Source: Brachionus koreanus
Lineage: Eukaryota; Rotifera; Eurotatoria; Ploima; Brachionidae
NCBI GenBank assembly: GCA_016987375.1
Contig: PJRA01000453.1
Coordinates: 276,718 to 340,717, forward strand
Direction: 5' to 3'
Length of the DNA: 64,000 bases
Every line of letters begins with the position of its first letter. Position 1 is the first letter of the stretch. Shown here piece after piece: positions 9,675-21,297 of this stretch. The notes beneath the pieces were generated by a model, which ran no database searches, was not told where the DNA came from, and worked only from the letters and a program-made list of their open reading frames with translations. Position numbers and translations under genes: made by a program.

Positions 9675-12600
9675 TCAAAAATTTATATTCATTTGTTGAC
9701 ATGTTTGAATGAGGACTTTGATGCCTGGCATAAAACCGCTAATTTCGGAAAAATTACTAGTTGCCACTATTTGTGAATGCAGCTGTAAGCCGGACACAAA
9801 ATCATTTCTTTTTAAACACTCAGCCATTGAATGCAAATTTATAACCACATTATTGCTTAACTTTAAAATGATGAATTAGTTAAATATAATTTTAAAAATT
9901 TCAAATTTTCTTACTGATGAATCTCTCAGCTTGTCATACAATACTTCTAGTTTTCTGCCGACATCATCCAATTTTCGTTTAGTAGTCGCATTTGAGCTCA
10001 TGCTCAGCGTTTTGTTAAGCATCGAATCGAATACAATCTGAAGCTCAGAGTGTTCGCTGGGAATCGGAGCTTTCTCAACTGGCTTTTCTGGTTGTTGAGC
10101 GACTGGTTTAACTTGTTGTTGAATCAATTGTGGCTGAAAGGTCTGTTGAGGCATTATTTGAGGATTTGTTACGCTAGGAGGTTGAGAAACTTGATTAATA
10201 TTGGTATTTAAATTTTGACTAATAGTTGGCATTGAAAAAGGAGCATTTTGAGCCTGCTGCGGCTGTTGAAACATTTGAGGAGGATTCAAAGGCATCGATG
10301 AAGGAACACTGGGTTGGAAAAAAGCCGGTTTTTCTGTTTGATTAACAATTGTGTTTTTAACTTTGGGCACAACCATTGGCGGGTCATTCCAGCCAGTAGC
10401 TGGTCTGGTATTCATGTAGGACTGAAGCTGTGGATTCTGTGATATTTGAGGCTGATTTGAAACTGGAGAAGGAGTGTAAAATGTTTGACCAGTGTTTTGA
10501 GATGCTTCGGGAGGTTTAGACTGCATTGATTGCATTGGTCCAACTGGCATCACTGGAATAGCCGGGTTTGCCGCTGTAAATAAAGTCTTATTGATCGGTG
10601 TCGTGCTTCGCTGTGTCAAGTCTTGTGCTGGATAAAGATTCGAAATAGGCATTGGATGATTAACAGGAGCCATGCTATTGTATTGGCCTGTGAATGCATA
10701 CTGCTGTGCAGAGGGGGTGGTGGTTGAGGCAGGGGTAAAAATATTGGTGCTTCGTGCAGCTAAGCTCTGGGATGCATGTCCAAATGAATTTCTTTTTGCA
10801 GCCGGCTGATGATGATGTTGATGTACTGGTTTAAATGGACTTTCTGGTTTTCGAAGCTTGAATTGCTGGATAATCATGGGATCAAGCACGTGATAAATTC
10901 TGTCTTTCATTTCTAAAATAGAACTATCATTTGAATCATTTAGATAGCCATATGCGTTCAAAAAACAGCCTTGGTCAGCTAATAACTTGGCATATTTGAC
11001 CAATTTTGAGTTTAATTTGTGCAGTGATTGAGAACGATCCAATTGTGCAGAAATTTCTGGATGATAATTTTTAAAACAATACTTTAAAACCATTATTTTT
11101 TCAACTAAATCTTGTAAGGACTCAGAAGTGTCTGTTTCCTCTGATCCGAGACACTTTTGCCAACAATTTACCAAATTTTCTAAATTAGCAGAGCAAATGT
11201 AGCACACACAAGCGCTGATTAAATTATCCGCCTTGCCATCGCTCTCAAGTCGTTTTCCCAATTCATCGCATAAATTCATTTGTTCTTGGCCATTTGTGTA
11301 TGTAACTATTGTTGCCAGTGCCTCTTTCCAATGTTCTAAATTGCAAGTGGACACAATGCCGGACCAGTTGCGGTTGATTAATTTTTCTAGAAGCTTAAGC
11401 AAAAAGTTAAAAAAAATTTTTCCCCTTTTTTTTTTCTCTATTTTTCAAAGCTTACATTTGAAAATTTATTTTTATAAAAATGTCTAAAATATTTTTGCTG
11501 GGTTTTTTGAAGTAAATTTTGGTCAAAAAAATTTGAAATTAGAATTGCTTCAGTAAAACGTTCTTCTTGTACTAGAATATCAACAACAGTTTCATATTTT
11601 CCCAAAAGCAGCAATTCGGTTACTAAATTTTCAGTTTGATTATTAAAGTGAAGATTGACCGGTGAGACTGATCGAGCTATGTCATCAAACGCGTTATCAT
11701 TAGCATTTTCTTCTTCTGACTTGCCAAACATAGAAGAATTTTCACTAGAATTTTGACCATTTAGTCCAATATTTTCAAAGCTTTGAACTAAATTATTTTC
11801 GTTTTGGTGAATTTGATGGTGCTCTTTTAAAATCTTTTTTACTTCATTGTCAAGTGTTTCATTGTTGAATCCAAGCAATTCCAAATATTTTGAATTTTTA
11901 TTTTGCTCAAAAGTAGCCTAAATTAAGAAAAAATAAATCAAATATGAAGAACAAAATTTTTTATTTTTATACTAGTGAAATTATTTGGGATAATTTTTGA
12001 TACTTAAATATCAACTAGATTCAATAAGTAGGAAAAAAAATAAAAATAAATTTTCCAATGTAATATTAAAATTAACACTACAAAATCTGAGGGATTTTTT
12101 GTGACTCTTTTGGAAAAATTTGAAATAAAATTTTATAAAATAGCTTTAAAAAACTAAGCATCTTGTTTTTTTTTGATTCATTTAAAAAAATTTAAATAGT
12201 TTATTAATTTGTCTACATAACAAAATTAGAAATTTTTCCAGGCTTGTTTATAAGTCGCCGTTTTAAGCCTAAGTTACAAAAATTAAAGACAAATTTGTGA
12301 CTTGACTTAAGGCTTGTGTCTTAAAAACAAATCTGAATTTTTTCAAGAAATTCCGATCCTAATACATTTCTATTTGTAATTTGTGTATTTTTTTGTTATT
12401 AATATTTAAAAACAAATCTTAAATAATAAAACATTGTTAATTTATTTATCCATATACGAGGGATAAAATATTAAAGTTATTCGAATTTAGATGATTAATT
12501 GAATTGATAATTAAGTAAAGTATATAAGCATTTAATTATAAAAACTTTAATTCGATTTCCTGAAATAAAAGAAAGTTTATGTTTTGTTTTGTGATAAAAA

Positions 12601-14899
12601 GATACAAAAAAGTATATTTTTTGAAAATTTATTTTAAAGTTTTAGTAAATTTAAAGAAGGAAAGAATTTTTTTTCGATTTGCATTTGAATTTCAAAATGA
12701 ATCTGAATGATGCATTAATTTTAGTGTTAAAAATTTAATTCTAAAAAAAATCAAAAGATTACTATTTTATTTTTTTACAATTAGCGAAAATGTCAAGTTT
12801 GAAGGTTGCATTAGGCTTAAAAAAATTTGAAAAGACCTTGGTGCATGCGTTTGAAAGCTAACAATGCATTAATGACATGACATGACATGAACGAGATGAT
12901 GTTTGATGTATACACCAAAGTTGAGTTTGGTTAGTGAGCAAAACTGCAAAATCGAATTAGAGAATACGAAAATTAATGAAATTTTTTCTTAAAAACTAGA
13001 TATTTTAGCTATTTTTGAGAGAAAATTCTATTTTTTATTATAGAATGAAAAATAAAAGTTTTATTTAAAACATAGCCATCATAAATAGTTGGGCCTAAAT
13101 TTTTTTACCACATTTCTCTCTTTTATGTTTTAGGATCTTATTTTCTTTAAAACAAAATGATTGTATATTAACATTTGTAACATTTTTTTTCAATCTCTAG
13201 AATTTTCTTTATCAGTCGCTTAAAATTTTGACATAAATTTTTTTCTAAAAATTTCAAATTTAATTACAACACTTAAAAATATTATGGAAAAATTTTCAAT
13301 AAATAAAAAAATATATTTTTACATCTTAATTTTCATACATTTCCTTAAAACTATATTTTAATTTATAAAAAACAGATTTTTTTTATTATTAAATATACTT
13401 TGCTAAAACTCTTTTCGAAATTTTTTTTCTTTCGACTTTTTTTATTTAATTCTAATAAAAATACTCACCAAAATATACTGCCAAATAGCCACTTGATTTT
13501 TGTCCGAACTATTCTCTATTTTAAAATTGCAATATTCGACTAAATTACCATTTTGTAATGCATTCTCTAGATTGTGTGATTTTTCCACAAGACTTTGATC
13601 AGTGACTACTTGATTGATGAGAACTCTTTGACTAGAAATTTGAGCCTGAGTGGGTCCAGTCATTTGCTGTTCAGGATGATGAACATCAACATATTTGCCA
13701 AAAGTGACCAATTTTCCTCCGAAGGCAAACCTGGCGCCGCAAGTATTCCTCATCCAGTTTGGCGCAATCTTCAATGGCTCGACTATTTGAACACTTTGTT
13801 GCGGAATGGCCGTGGGCGAGCCAGGTATGTCGTTATCTACGCCAAACGAGTCCATTATTTTGCTTGAAGTGGTCAAAGTCACATTGTATCTACCACCCAT
13901 CAACGAGTAAACATTAACCTGAGATTCATATGAAGATGTACAAACTAAATTTGGATTTCGTTTAGACCAAGATAAGTCGAAGCACCATTGACCAACTGTA
14001 GTCAAATCATAAACAATTTCACCATTAACAGTTGGATTATTTGGATTCCAGCACAAAAGTCTTGAGTCTTTGCCAGAGCTGAGAAGTAAATTTGAATCAC
14101 TAGAGCACCATTTGAATGAGAGTATTCCACGCTGATGTCCTTCAAGGACTCGCACTGGCGAAGTTGCAAAACGAAGATCCCATATTTGCAAATAAGGCGT
14201 ATTGTCGTCTTCGGAAGACAAACACATTTGAGTGGCAATGTCCGGATGCCATCCCACTAGTTTAACCCTCATTTTGGACACACTATCACTAACTTTAATT
14301 ATGCTCTCATTTTTTCTCAAGTCCCAGACTACACATTTGCCAGACGAAGTAGATGCCAGTATGTGCTGTACTTGTTTGTTCCAAGCCACACTGTTTATGT
14401 CATCTAGTGGTTGAAGTTTGGTGCCTGGAGTCATGGGAACTTGAGGGTTGTTCAAGTCCCAAATGAATATGTCCGACGATCCGGCACCACTTGCGAGCAG
14501 ATTTGGCTGAAATGGATTTATGTCCAAGGATGACACAGCTCCAGTATGTTTTTCAAGAGATTGAATGAGCGAACTTGAATTGTTTAAGATGTGTTCATAG
14601 TCGTACAGGCAAATTTTTGAGTTTTCGAATCCACCGATTAGAAGATTTTTGCTGTTGGTTGAAGAATAGTCCGACCAAATGAGCTTTGAAAAGCGGGACT
14701 CGGTCTCGGTCGAGCCGCTTAAGATCAGCTCTGCGCTCGGACTAGTCACGTCCACTTCGTAAAGGTCGAGAGTCGGTCGAGCGTTGGCGCTCAAATCGTT
14801 CTGTTCCGAGGCTGTTGCTGACGCCAAGTAAATTGGATTTAGTTGGCCCGGCGAAAAGGCCACTTGGGCCATCTTATTATTCATTTCTTTTAATTTCAT
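9675..14899 (-). CDS. SEC31: SEC31, outer-coat subunit of COPII
   Basis: Four exons: 13469-14899, 11456-11917, 9915-11393 and 9675-9860; 1186 codons (1185 residues). Sec31 with Sec13 forms the outer cage of COPII vesicles leaving the ER. Exon 1 is a WD40 propeller starting MKLKEMNNK, with LLIGGFENSKICLYD, LASGAGSSDIFIWDLNN, WNKQVQHILAS and IQKVWDLR-type blades (LQIWDLRFATSPVRVLEGH). Exon 2 has KYLELLGFNNETL, exon 3 the alpha-solenoid (NWSGIVSTCNLEHWKEALA, ACVCYICSANLENLVNCW) and a long Gln/Pro/Asn-rich stretch, the region that in other species binds Sec23. Exon 4 is the conserved C-terminal helix bundle (ATSNFSEISGFMPGIKVLI). The ATG at 14899 is preferred over one 45 bases upstream because MKLKE is the family start. 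Intron 1 is 1.55 kb, unusually long here, and carries a dispersed repeat. Confidence 0.95.
12299..12338 (+). repeat. Dispersed repeat copy in SEC31 intron 1
   Basis: The segment starting GACTTGACTTAAG and running to TTAAAAACAAATCTGAAT closely matches 49104-49141 inside an nAChR intron. Two copies in the two longest introns of the window suggest a mobile repeat; boundaries are uncertain. Confidence 0.5.
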
Positions 14900-15720
14900 T
14901 TTTGAACAATTGACAATAAAAATATTTGAATTTTTTTGAAACACGTAGCCAAATTAGTTAAGAAATATGAATTGCTAATATCTGAATATTTATGAAGTTT
15001 TTAAAGCATTTTATGTTAAAGTACACGTATGTTTTGGTACGTGTATTTTTGGATGAAATTTGCAATTGCAATTTTTATTCAATTTTATTTGTCTATTCTC
15101 AATAGAATATACCGGATTTTAGAATTATCTATTTCTCAGACTTGTTTCATTTATTTATTCACCAGCCATGCTATCTATTATTGTCTTAGAAATTTTAATT
15201 TCAAAATCAACCAACCGAAAAAAAAATGATCTAAAAACTCATTAGATTATTTTTTGTTTTTTAAAAGTTTAAAAGATATATTTAAATTTTTTAAAATTTA
15301 GAATATTTACATAGAGCTTGTTATTTAACTAAGAAAATTGTATCAAAAAAATTGAACTGTTTTTATTTATTTTAATTTTAAAAATAACTAACTGATAGAT
15401 TTCTCTTCAAAAAAAATGTATTGAAACTTTTTATTAAAATATTATTGAAAACATACATCAGTTTAATAAAATTTAAATATCTTCTTAAATATTTTAATTC
15501 TTGGACCGCCGGGTAGTTGCAGCCGGAATCGATAGATGTCAGTTGTTCCAACTACTTCAAGAACAGATTAATAAATTGTAAATTTGAAGAGTATTTGAAT
15601 CATTGAAGCTGATCATTGAAAATAATAATTTTGGCATTCAAGGAAGCTTGAGATAGTGTTTTTCTTCATAATTTAAAAGCATCTTAAAGTAGATTAAATT
15701 ATTCTATTCAAAAATTATAT
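14900..15720. other. Intergenic spacer upstream of SEC31
   Basis: AT-rich spacer likely containing the SEC31 promoter. A 66-codon ORF at 15029-15229 has no recognisable similarity and low-complexity composition; I do not call it a gene. Nothing else was recognised. Confidence 0.4.
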
Positions 15721-15820
15721 TACATTGGGCATATTAATTTTATATCGATTAAATTTCTGAACAAAGCATCAATTTTGCTTAGTGGTATCTTCCTGGCTAA
15801 GGCCTTGAACATATAACCTT
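15721..15820 (+). repeat. Direct repeat, copy 1
   Basis: About 95 bases that recur at 16100-16210. Shared blocks include GATTAAATTTCTGAA, then CATCAATTTTGCTT (ATCAATTTTACTT in the second copy) and CCTGGCTAAGGCCTTGAAC (CCTGGCCAAGGCCTTGAAC). Copy 1 keeps about 9 extra bases in the middle. Confidence 0.7.
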
Positions 15821-16099
15821 ATCGCATTATTTTTTAAGTATTGTTGTAGTGTTGATTGTTTAAGTAAAGCATTTAAAATAGTATGGTGACACATGAGATT
15901 TTTTCAAACTTAACTTATATTGGAAAATTGATTTAATTTAATCTTTAAACGTTCATTAAATTGAGGCAATGGTTTAAAATTAAAAATGAATAAAAATTTG
16001 AAAAAAATTTAAATAAATAAATACAAAATTAAAATAATTGTTCAACAACTAAATTTTTTACCCGAAATCTAAAATTCTGAAAATGAAAAAAAATTAGCA

Positions 16100-16208
16100 A
16101 TTTATTTTAGATATCACATTAGGCATGTTTATTTGATATTGATTAAATTTCTGAAAAAAGTATCAATTTTACTTCCTGGCCAAGGCCTTGAACCATTTGA
16201 GACATATA
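16100..16208 (+). repeat. Direct repeat, copy 2, interrupted by the mariner element
   Basis: Diverged copy of 15721-15820 in the same orientation. Its right side ends at the TA dinucleotide into which the mariner-like element at 16209 is inserted. Confidence 0.65.
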
Positions 16209-17447
16209 ACGGGTGATGCATAAGTAAATGGACAAAAGTTAAGTTAACTTGCCCGATCATGCAAATGATCAGGGGATCATATATATATATTTATTTATAA
16301 ACTACTAAAAATTAGCTATAATATTGCAAAAAAAAATTTTTTTAATGGGACTTTCTGTGTCTGAACGAGAGGCTTTTCGAAAAACAATCAAAAATAAAAT
16401 CCGACATTGTGGCGCACTTTACTAAGCAAGGAATCGCTTGAAGAACTATATATAATACGATCAACCGTATTCAAATTGGAGATCCGATCAAGGACGATAA
16501 GAGAACGGGTCGTCCAACTACCTGGACAGCTGCAAGGAAGACAAAACTGAAGCGATTGACCAATAACCGAACTGGAGTGAGTCAAAGGCGTCTAGAAAGA
16601 AAATTTAATGTCCACCAGACAACAGTTGACCGGCAGTTAACAAAAATGGATATTTCATATTGTAAACGTGAAAAAACACCAAAATATAGCGCCGTACAGC
16701 ATGAGAAAACCAAGAAATTGAGTAAAAAACTTTCAAATGCTATATCGTTCACCATGTTCGCTTATTTTGGACGACGAAAAGTACTTTACTTTGGCGGGCG
16801 ACAACATGCCGGAAAATGCTGGATATTACACAAATGACAAGTCTACTTGTCCGGACAGTGTTCGGTTTGCTGGAAAAGAGAAGTTTCCAAAGAAGGTGCT
16901 TGTTTGGATAGCCATATCTGATCGAGGTATATCTAAGCCTCTTTTTCGATTATCAAAGTCGATTGCCATCAATTCGAGCATCTATATCGACGAATGATTG
17001 AATAAACGACTGATCCCATTTATACATGAGTATCATGAAGACCTTGACTACGTTTTTTGGCCTGACTTAGCGTCTGCTCACTATTCTATGGTAAGCACAA
17101 CATGGATGAACGAAAATGTAAATTATGTGACCAAAGATATCAACCTGCCAAATGTCCCTCAAGCGCGCCCAGTCGAAAATTTCTGCGGTTGTTTGAGTGA
17201 AAAATTATACGAGGGAGTTTGGCAAGCCTCAACAGATTCCGTTATGACGTTATGACGGGGGTCAAAGCAAAGCTCAGAAAAATCGTTCACGATGGATTTT
17301 TTTCATTATTTAAAAATCATAATTCTATTGAAAAATAAATTCTTTACATCAGAAAAAAAACAGAACTTTGTATAATAAATGTTCTCAAAAAAAAACAGAA
17401 CTTAATATCATTTTTATTTTTTGTCCATTTACTTATGCATCACCTGT
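16209..17447 (+). mobile_element. Tc1/mariner-family DNA transposon, decayed copy
   Basis: A 1239-base element with near-perfect terminal inverted repeats of at least 29 bases: the left begins ACGGGTGATGCATAAGTAAA and the right, read inward, ACAGGTGATGCATAAGTAAA, both continuing TGGACAAAA. It is flanked by TA at 16207-16208 and 17448-17449, the mariner target duplication. The interior encodes a transposase on the plus strand (about 16340-17340): helix-turn-helix part with TGRPTTW and GVSQRRLERKFNVH, then catalytic motifs LILDDEKYF, FWPDLASAHYS and PQARPVENFCG. There are 36 residues between the second Asp and the Glu. Several in-frame stops and at least one frameshift show the protein is dead, although the ends look fresh enough to be mobilised in trans. 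Confidence 0.93.
16340..17340 (+). pseudogene. Broken Tc1/mariner transposase
   Basis: Frames shift between the N-terminal DNA-binding part (16556-16837 in one frame), the first catalytic Asp region (16737-16997) and the Asp-Glu region (16998-17255). Stop codons interrupt the beginning (after GIA) and the junction after IYIDE. Motif order and spacing identify a DDE-type transposase of the IS630/Tc1/mariner superfamily; no functional product is expected. Confidence 0.9.
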
Positions 17448-17449
17448 TA

Positions 17450-17896
17450 CAAGTCTTTTTTTTTCCTAATTTTCTTGATTAAGTTGAATAATGCAGAGCT
17501 GGTGAAATGTTGATTTATTCATTTTTTGGTTTTCTGTAACGAACTAATGCTCCTTTAGATTATAATAAAATGTAGTGAGTATAATTTAAAAAAGGAAAAG
17601 AATAGAAAAATATTTAAAAATTGATAAAATGAGATAAAGAGTAACAGAATAAATTTGTTTAAAAAATGGATGGCTCTTTGTTTTAAAAACAATTTAGCCA
17701 AGCTTTTGTTAAATTTGTTTAGTGTTTTTAAATTTTTGAAAATTAGTCATTTGTGAATACTCGCTCTTGGATTGAACATGTCAAAAATAAGACAAAATAC
17801 CTAAAAAAACAAAATGCTAATTTCGGCCACATAATTATTATTCTAAGTGAAAGTATTTAGAAAAAATAAAACTAATAAAAACAGTCAAGGTGTAAA
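17450..17896. other. Spacer between the mariner element and AP-1 sigma copy 1
   Basis: AT-rich, about 450 bases, presumably containing the AP-1 sigma promoter or trans-splice region. AAACAG lies 13 bases before the ATG-only first exon. No other feature was seen. Confidence 0.4.
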
Positions 17897-18978
17897 ATGG
17901 TGAGTTGGTTGGACCTTTTTCTAAACTTGTTCATCATGTTTCTTTTTCAAGATTCAGTTCTTGTTGCTTTTCAGCCGTCAAGGAAAATTGCGTCTACAAA
18001 AATGGTATACAGCCTATCCTGATAAGGTTAAAAAGAAAATTATTCGTGAACTAGTGGCGATGATTCTCTCACGAAAGCAAAAAATGTCCAGTTTTATTGA
18101 ATGGAAGGATTCAAAAGTAGTCTATAAAAGATACGCTAGTCTGTACTTTTGTGCTTGCATAGAACAAGAAGACAATGAATTATTAACTCTGGAAGTCATT
18201 CATCGATATGTGGAACTTTTGGACAAATATTTTGGAAGTGTAATCTATTGAATTGATAGAAAATGAACGATTTTTTAAATTTATTGTTTTATCAGGTTTG
18301 TGAATTGGACATAATTTTCAATTTTGAAAAGGCCTATTTTATGTGGGATGAGTTTGTTATTGGTGGTGAAATTCAGGAAACAAGCAAAAAAAATGTTCTC
18401 AAAGCTATATCTGATCAAGACATGATTCAAGAGGTATTTGAAAAAAAATTTAATTTTATTCTATTTGAGATAAGAAAATTTGGCCCAAGTCTGAATCATT
18501 CTTACTTATCCTTTTTTTTTTATTTAAAGGAAGAAACACCACAGGGATTTTTCGAAGATCACGGTCTTGGTTAATTTAAATCAAATGACAATTTAAAAAC
18601 ATTTTTTATTTTTATATTTGTTTAATTTAAAAAAAAAAAGTTTGACAAGACTAACTGAATTTTATTCTTATTTTATGTCTTGTCAATCTTAAATGTGACA
18701 GAATATTTAATTCCAAATATTTCTTAACAAATAAATGTTCAATTTCTTAATTTGTTTTTCACTCACATACATTGGGTTTTTGGCTTTGGTACTTAAAATA
18801 ATTTATTTCACATATTAAGCCTTACTAACCCTTAATCAGTGTTGTGTTTAGCTGTGCCTAGTTATTTAACTTAGCTTTATTTTTTCTTATTTTTTAAAAC
18901 ATTTTAACTTTATTTTCTTTTTTGAAGGATGAAATGGAAGAAAGTGGCACAATAATGCAACAATTGGGAATATTTTAA
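17897..18978 (+). CDS. AP1S: AP-1 clathrin adaptor sigma subunit, copy 1, with two alternative last exons
   Basis: Sigma1 is the small subunit of AP-1, which sorts cargo between trans-Golgi and endosomes and helps recognise acidic dileucine signals. Exon 1 is only the ATG (17897-17899); exon 2 is 17952-18239 and exon 3 is 18296-18433. The protein matches AP1S across its length: [56 protein letters not shown] and [19 protein letters not shown]. Two in-phase terminal exons follow. Exon 4a (18530-18574) ends [10 protein letters not shown] and gives 157 residues, near the human 158. Exon 4b (18928-18978) begins DEMEESG and ends QQLGIF, giving 159 residues. Both have clean acceptors, so alternative splicing is likely; vertebrate AP1S genes are also known to vary at the C-terminus. 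A sister copy lies directly downstream. Confidence 0.94.
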
Positions 18979-19494
18979 AAAACAATATATTTAAATCTAA
19001 TTCCGTTTATGTATTTTTATTTAATTATTTAATCCAAATAAATTGGTTTTAAAAATCTCTCTTTGTCTCAAATATTTTTGTCGCTGTTAAACTTTAAAGT
19101 CATATGATATTTTTCATGAATTCTTAATAGCTCAAACAAAGAAACTTATCTGAAAAATAATGAATAATAATTTTTTTTTTGATAATTTCAAGGAATAATT
19201 TTATTTTAGCAGATTGATAAGACACACAATCTAAATATGTTTATCAGATGGCAAATTGCTTTTAGGTCAAATTGAAAAAAATTCTGCTATCCCATTATTT
19301 AGGTTAAATCAAAAATTTAAATTGCAAAAAAAAAATTATAACACAAAATTTTAAAACAAAGATAAAAATTTAAATTATAATTAATTCAATAGTCATAAAT
19401 TCGTGTAATAATTTTAATGACATTTAAAAATTATTTTTAGTACTTTTTTTTTAGATCTTTTTACATCTGAACCGATTTTGATGCAATTTTTAAA
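18979..19494. other. Spacer between tandem AP-1 sigma copies
   Basis: About 500 bases, AT-rich. A T-run ending in TTTTAG lies about 40 bases before the ATG of copy 2 and could serve as a trans-splice acceptor. No separate gene recognised. Confidence 0.4.
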
Positions 19495-20176
19495 ATGGTA
19501 AATGAACACATTGATTGAGATTTTTCACATTTATCCATTAAGATATCCGTGCTTATACTCTTCAATGCCCAAACTCGTCTCAGACTTCAAAAGTGGTATG
19601 TCTCTCTATTAGATAAGGATAAAAAGAAATTAATCAAAGATGTAATGGCTTTAATATTGACAAAAAGAATCCCATCGAGCAACTTTATCGAATACAAAGA
19701 TCAAAAAATTGTTTACCAAAGGCAAGTTTATGAAAATTTTCAATCAGTACTTATGCTAAAAATTAAAAAAAAATAAAAAAGATATGCCAATTTATTTTTT
19801 TCCATTTTAATTGATAAAAATGACAATGAACTATTAGCTTTAGAAATAATTCAACGCTATGTTGAACTATTAGACAGATATTTCACCAATGTAATCTAAA
19901 GTATTCAATAATAACTTTATATTAATTATTTTCTCTAAATAACAGGTGTGTGAATTGGACATAATTTTTAATTTTGAAAAAGCTCATTTTGTATGGGACG
20001 AATTGGTATTAGGTGGTGAACTACAGGAATCGAGTCGAGTCGAATCATTAAGTGCAGTCCTAGACCAAGATGACATTCAGAATGTATTCAATTTTATTAA
20101 ATTAAATTTTTTTAAGAAAAAAAATAATAATAAAAATTTTATTTTTTTTTAGGATGAAATGGAAAAAATATCGTAA
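19495..20176 (+). CDS. AP1S: AP-1 sigma subunit, divergent tandem copy 2
   Basis: Five exons: 19495-19497 (ATG only), 19543-19721, 19782-19890, 19946-20083 and 20153-20176; 151 codons (150 residues). It keeps the sigma fold ([64 protein letters not shown]) but diverges from copy 1 at the FSRQGK loop, which reads FNAQTR. The splice after YQR uses GC rather than GT (AAAG then GCAAGT), the usual context of GC-AG introns, and the join restores the conserved RYA. This intron is absent from copy 1. The last exon, DEMEKIS then stop, corresponds only to exon 4b of copy 1; no 4a counterpart was found. Exon lengths 3 and 138 are identical in both copies, so this is a gene duplication with later change, not a pseudogene. 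Confidence 0.9.
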
Positions 20177-20452
20177 ATTTTGTTTTGTTAAAAATTTATT
20201 TTTGCATTTAATAAAATTAGTATATTGCTTAATAGAACATTTTTTAAATTCAACACTAATTACTAATTGTGAACTTTCATAAAAAAATATTATAATTTAT
20301 CTACTATTTATCTTTAAGATAACTGTAGTATTCACAAAGTTTGCTCAATGAAATTATAGATAATAAATTATTGTAATTTAAGTCTAGAAATTATTTTTAT
20401 ATAAAAATATCCATTTAGTGTTTAGAGCTGAATTTATTCTAAATAGACAATC

Positions 20453-21297
20453 ATGCAAGTAAGACTTATTTTATTTTGAATAGAATGTTTGACTAGGTGT
20501 TTGTTTAGAACCCAAATGAAGATACCGAGTGGAACGATGTTTTGCGTGCCAAAGGAATTATTCCTCAAAAAGAAAAAGAAATTACCGAAGAACAAGTCAT
20601 AGATATTGTGGAGAGGACTGTGCAAGAAAAACTCAACAAAAATTATCTAGAAGAAAAAACCTTGGATGAATTGGATGAACTTGAGGACGAAGAAGAAGAG
20701 CGCATTCTGGCTGAGATGAGGCGCAAAAGACTTGCCGAGTTGAGAGAAAGGCAGGAAAAGGCCAAATTTGGAAGAGTTATGGAAATAACAGCTGTTGACT
20801 ATGTCAAAGAAGTCAATCAAGCTGGTGAGGGTGTATGGGTCGTCTTGCATCTGTATAGATCAGGGTAAATTTAAAATAATTTCATTTATTGTTCAAATTA
20901 TTTTGCTAAAATTAGAATTCCGTTGTGTGCATTAATTAACCAGCACATGGAAAAATTGGCTGCAAAATTTCCAGCAGTCAAGTTTATAAAAAGTATTTCG
21001 ACTACATGCATACCAAATTATCCAGACAAAAACTTGCCAACAATTTTCATTTACTTTGAAAATGAGCTTAAAAACCAGATTATAGGACCTTTGGCGTTTA
21101 ATGGAATGAACTTTAAACTAGAAGATTTTGAGTGGAGGTTGCATCGTCTTGGCATTGTTACATCTGATCTCAAGAGAAATGAGAACAGTGACTTTGAGCG
21201 TAACTCGCGAATTGACAGAGCCGAGGAGGAAATGATCAAGACGATCAGACAGGGTTTGGGAAATGATGATGATAGTGACGATGATGATAATTATTAA
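20453..21297 (+). CDS. PDCL3: Phosducin-like protein 3 (thioredoxin-fold CCT co-chaperone)
   Basis: Three exons: 20453-20458 (codes only MQ), 20509-20864 and 20916-21297; 248 codons (247 residues). PDCL3 binds the CCT chaperonin and modulates folding of actin and tubulin in the cytoplasm. The start MQNPNEDTEWNDVLRAKGI matches the family, followed by an acidic helical region, FGRVMEITAVDYVKEV, and the thioredoxin-like domain with WVVLHLYRSGIPLC, KFIKSISTTCIPNYPDKNLP and IGPLAFNGMNF. The C-terminus is a run of Asp residues. AAATAG lies six bases before the ATG. It follows AP-1 sigma copy 2 by 276 bases on the same strand. Confidence 0.95.

Noticed and set aside
12875..12895. Short ACATG tandem run
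   Set aside because: Only a few units in noncoding DNA; a trivial microsatellite.
15029..15229. 66-codon ORF upstream of SEC31
   Set aside because: Low-complexity aromatic-rich frame; more likely promoter-region noise.
17897..20176. Treating AP-1 sigma copy 2 as a pseudogene
   Set aside because: Assuming a GC-AG intron restores a full frame with all conserved blocks and matching exon lengths, so no break needs to be assumed.
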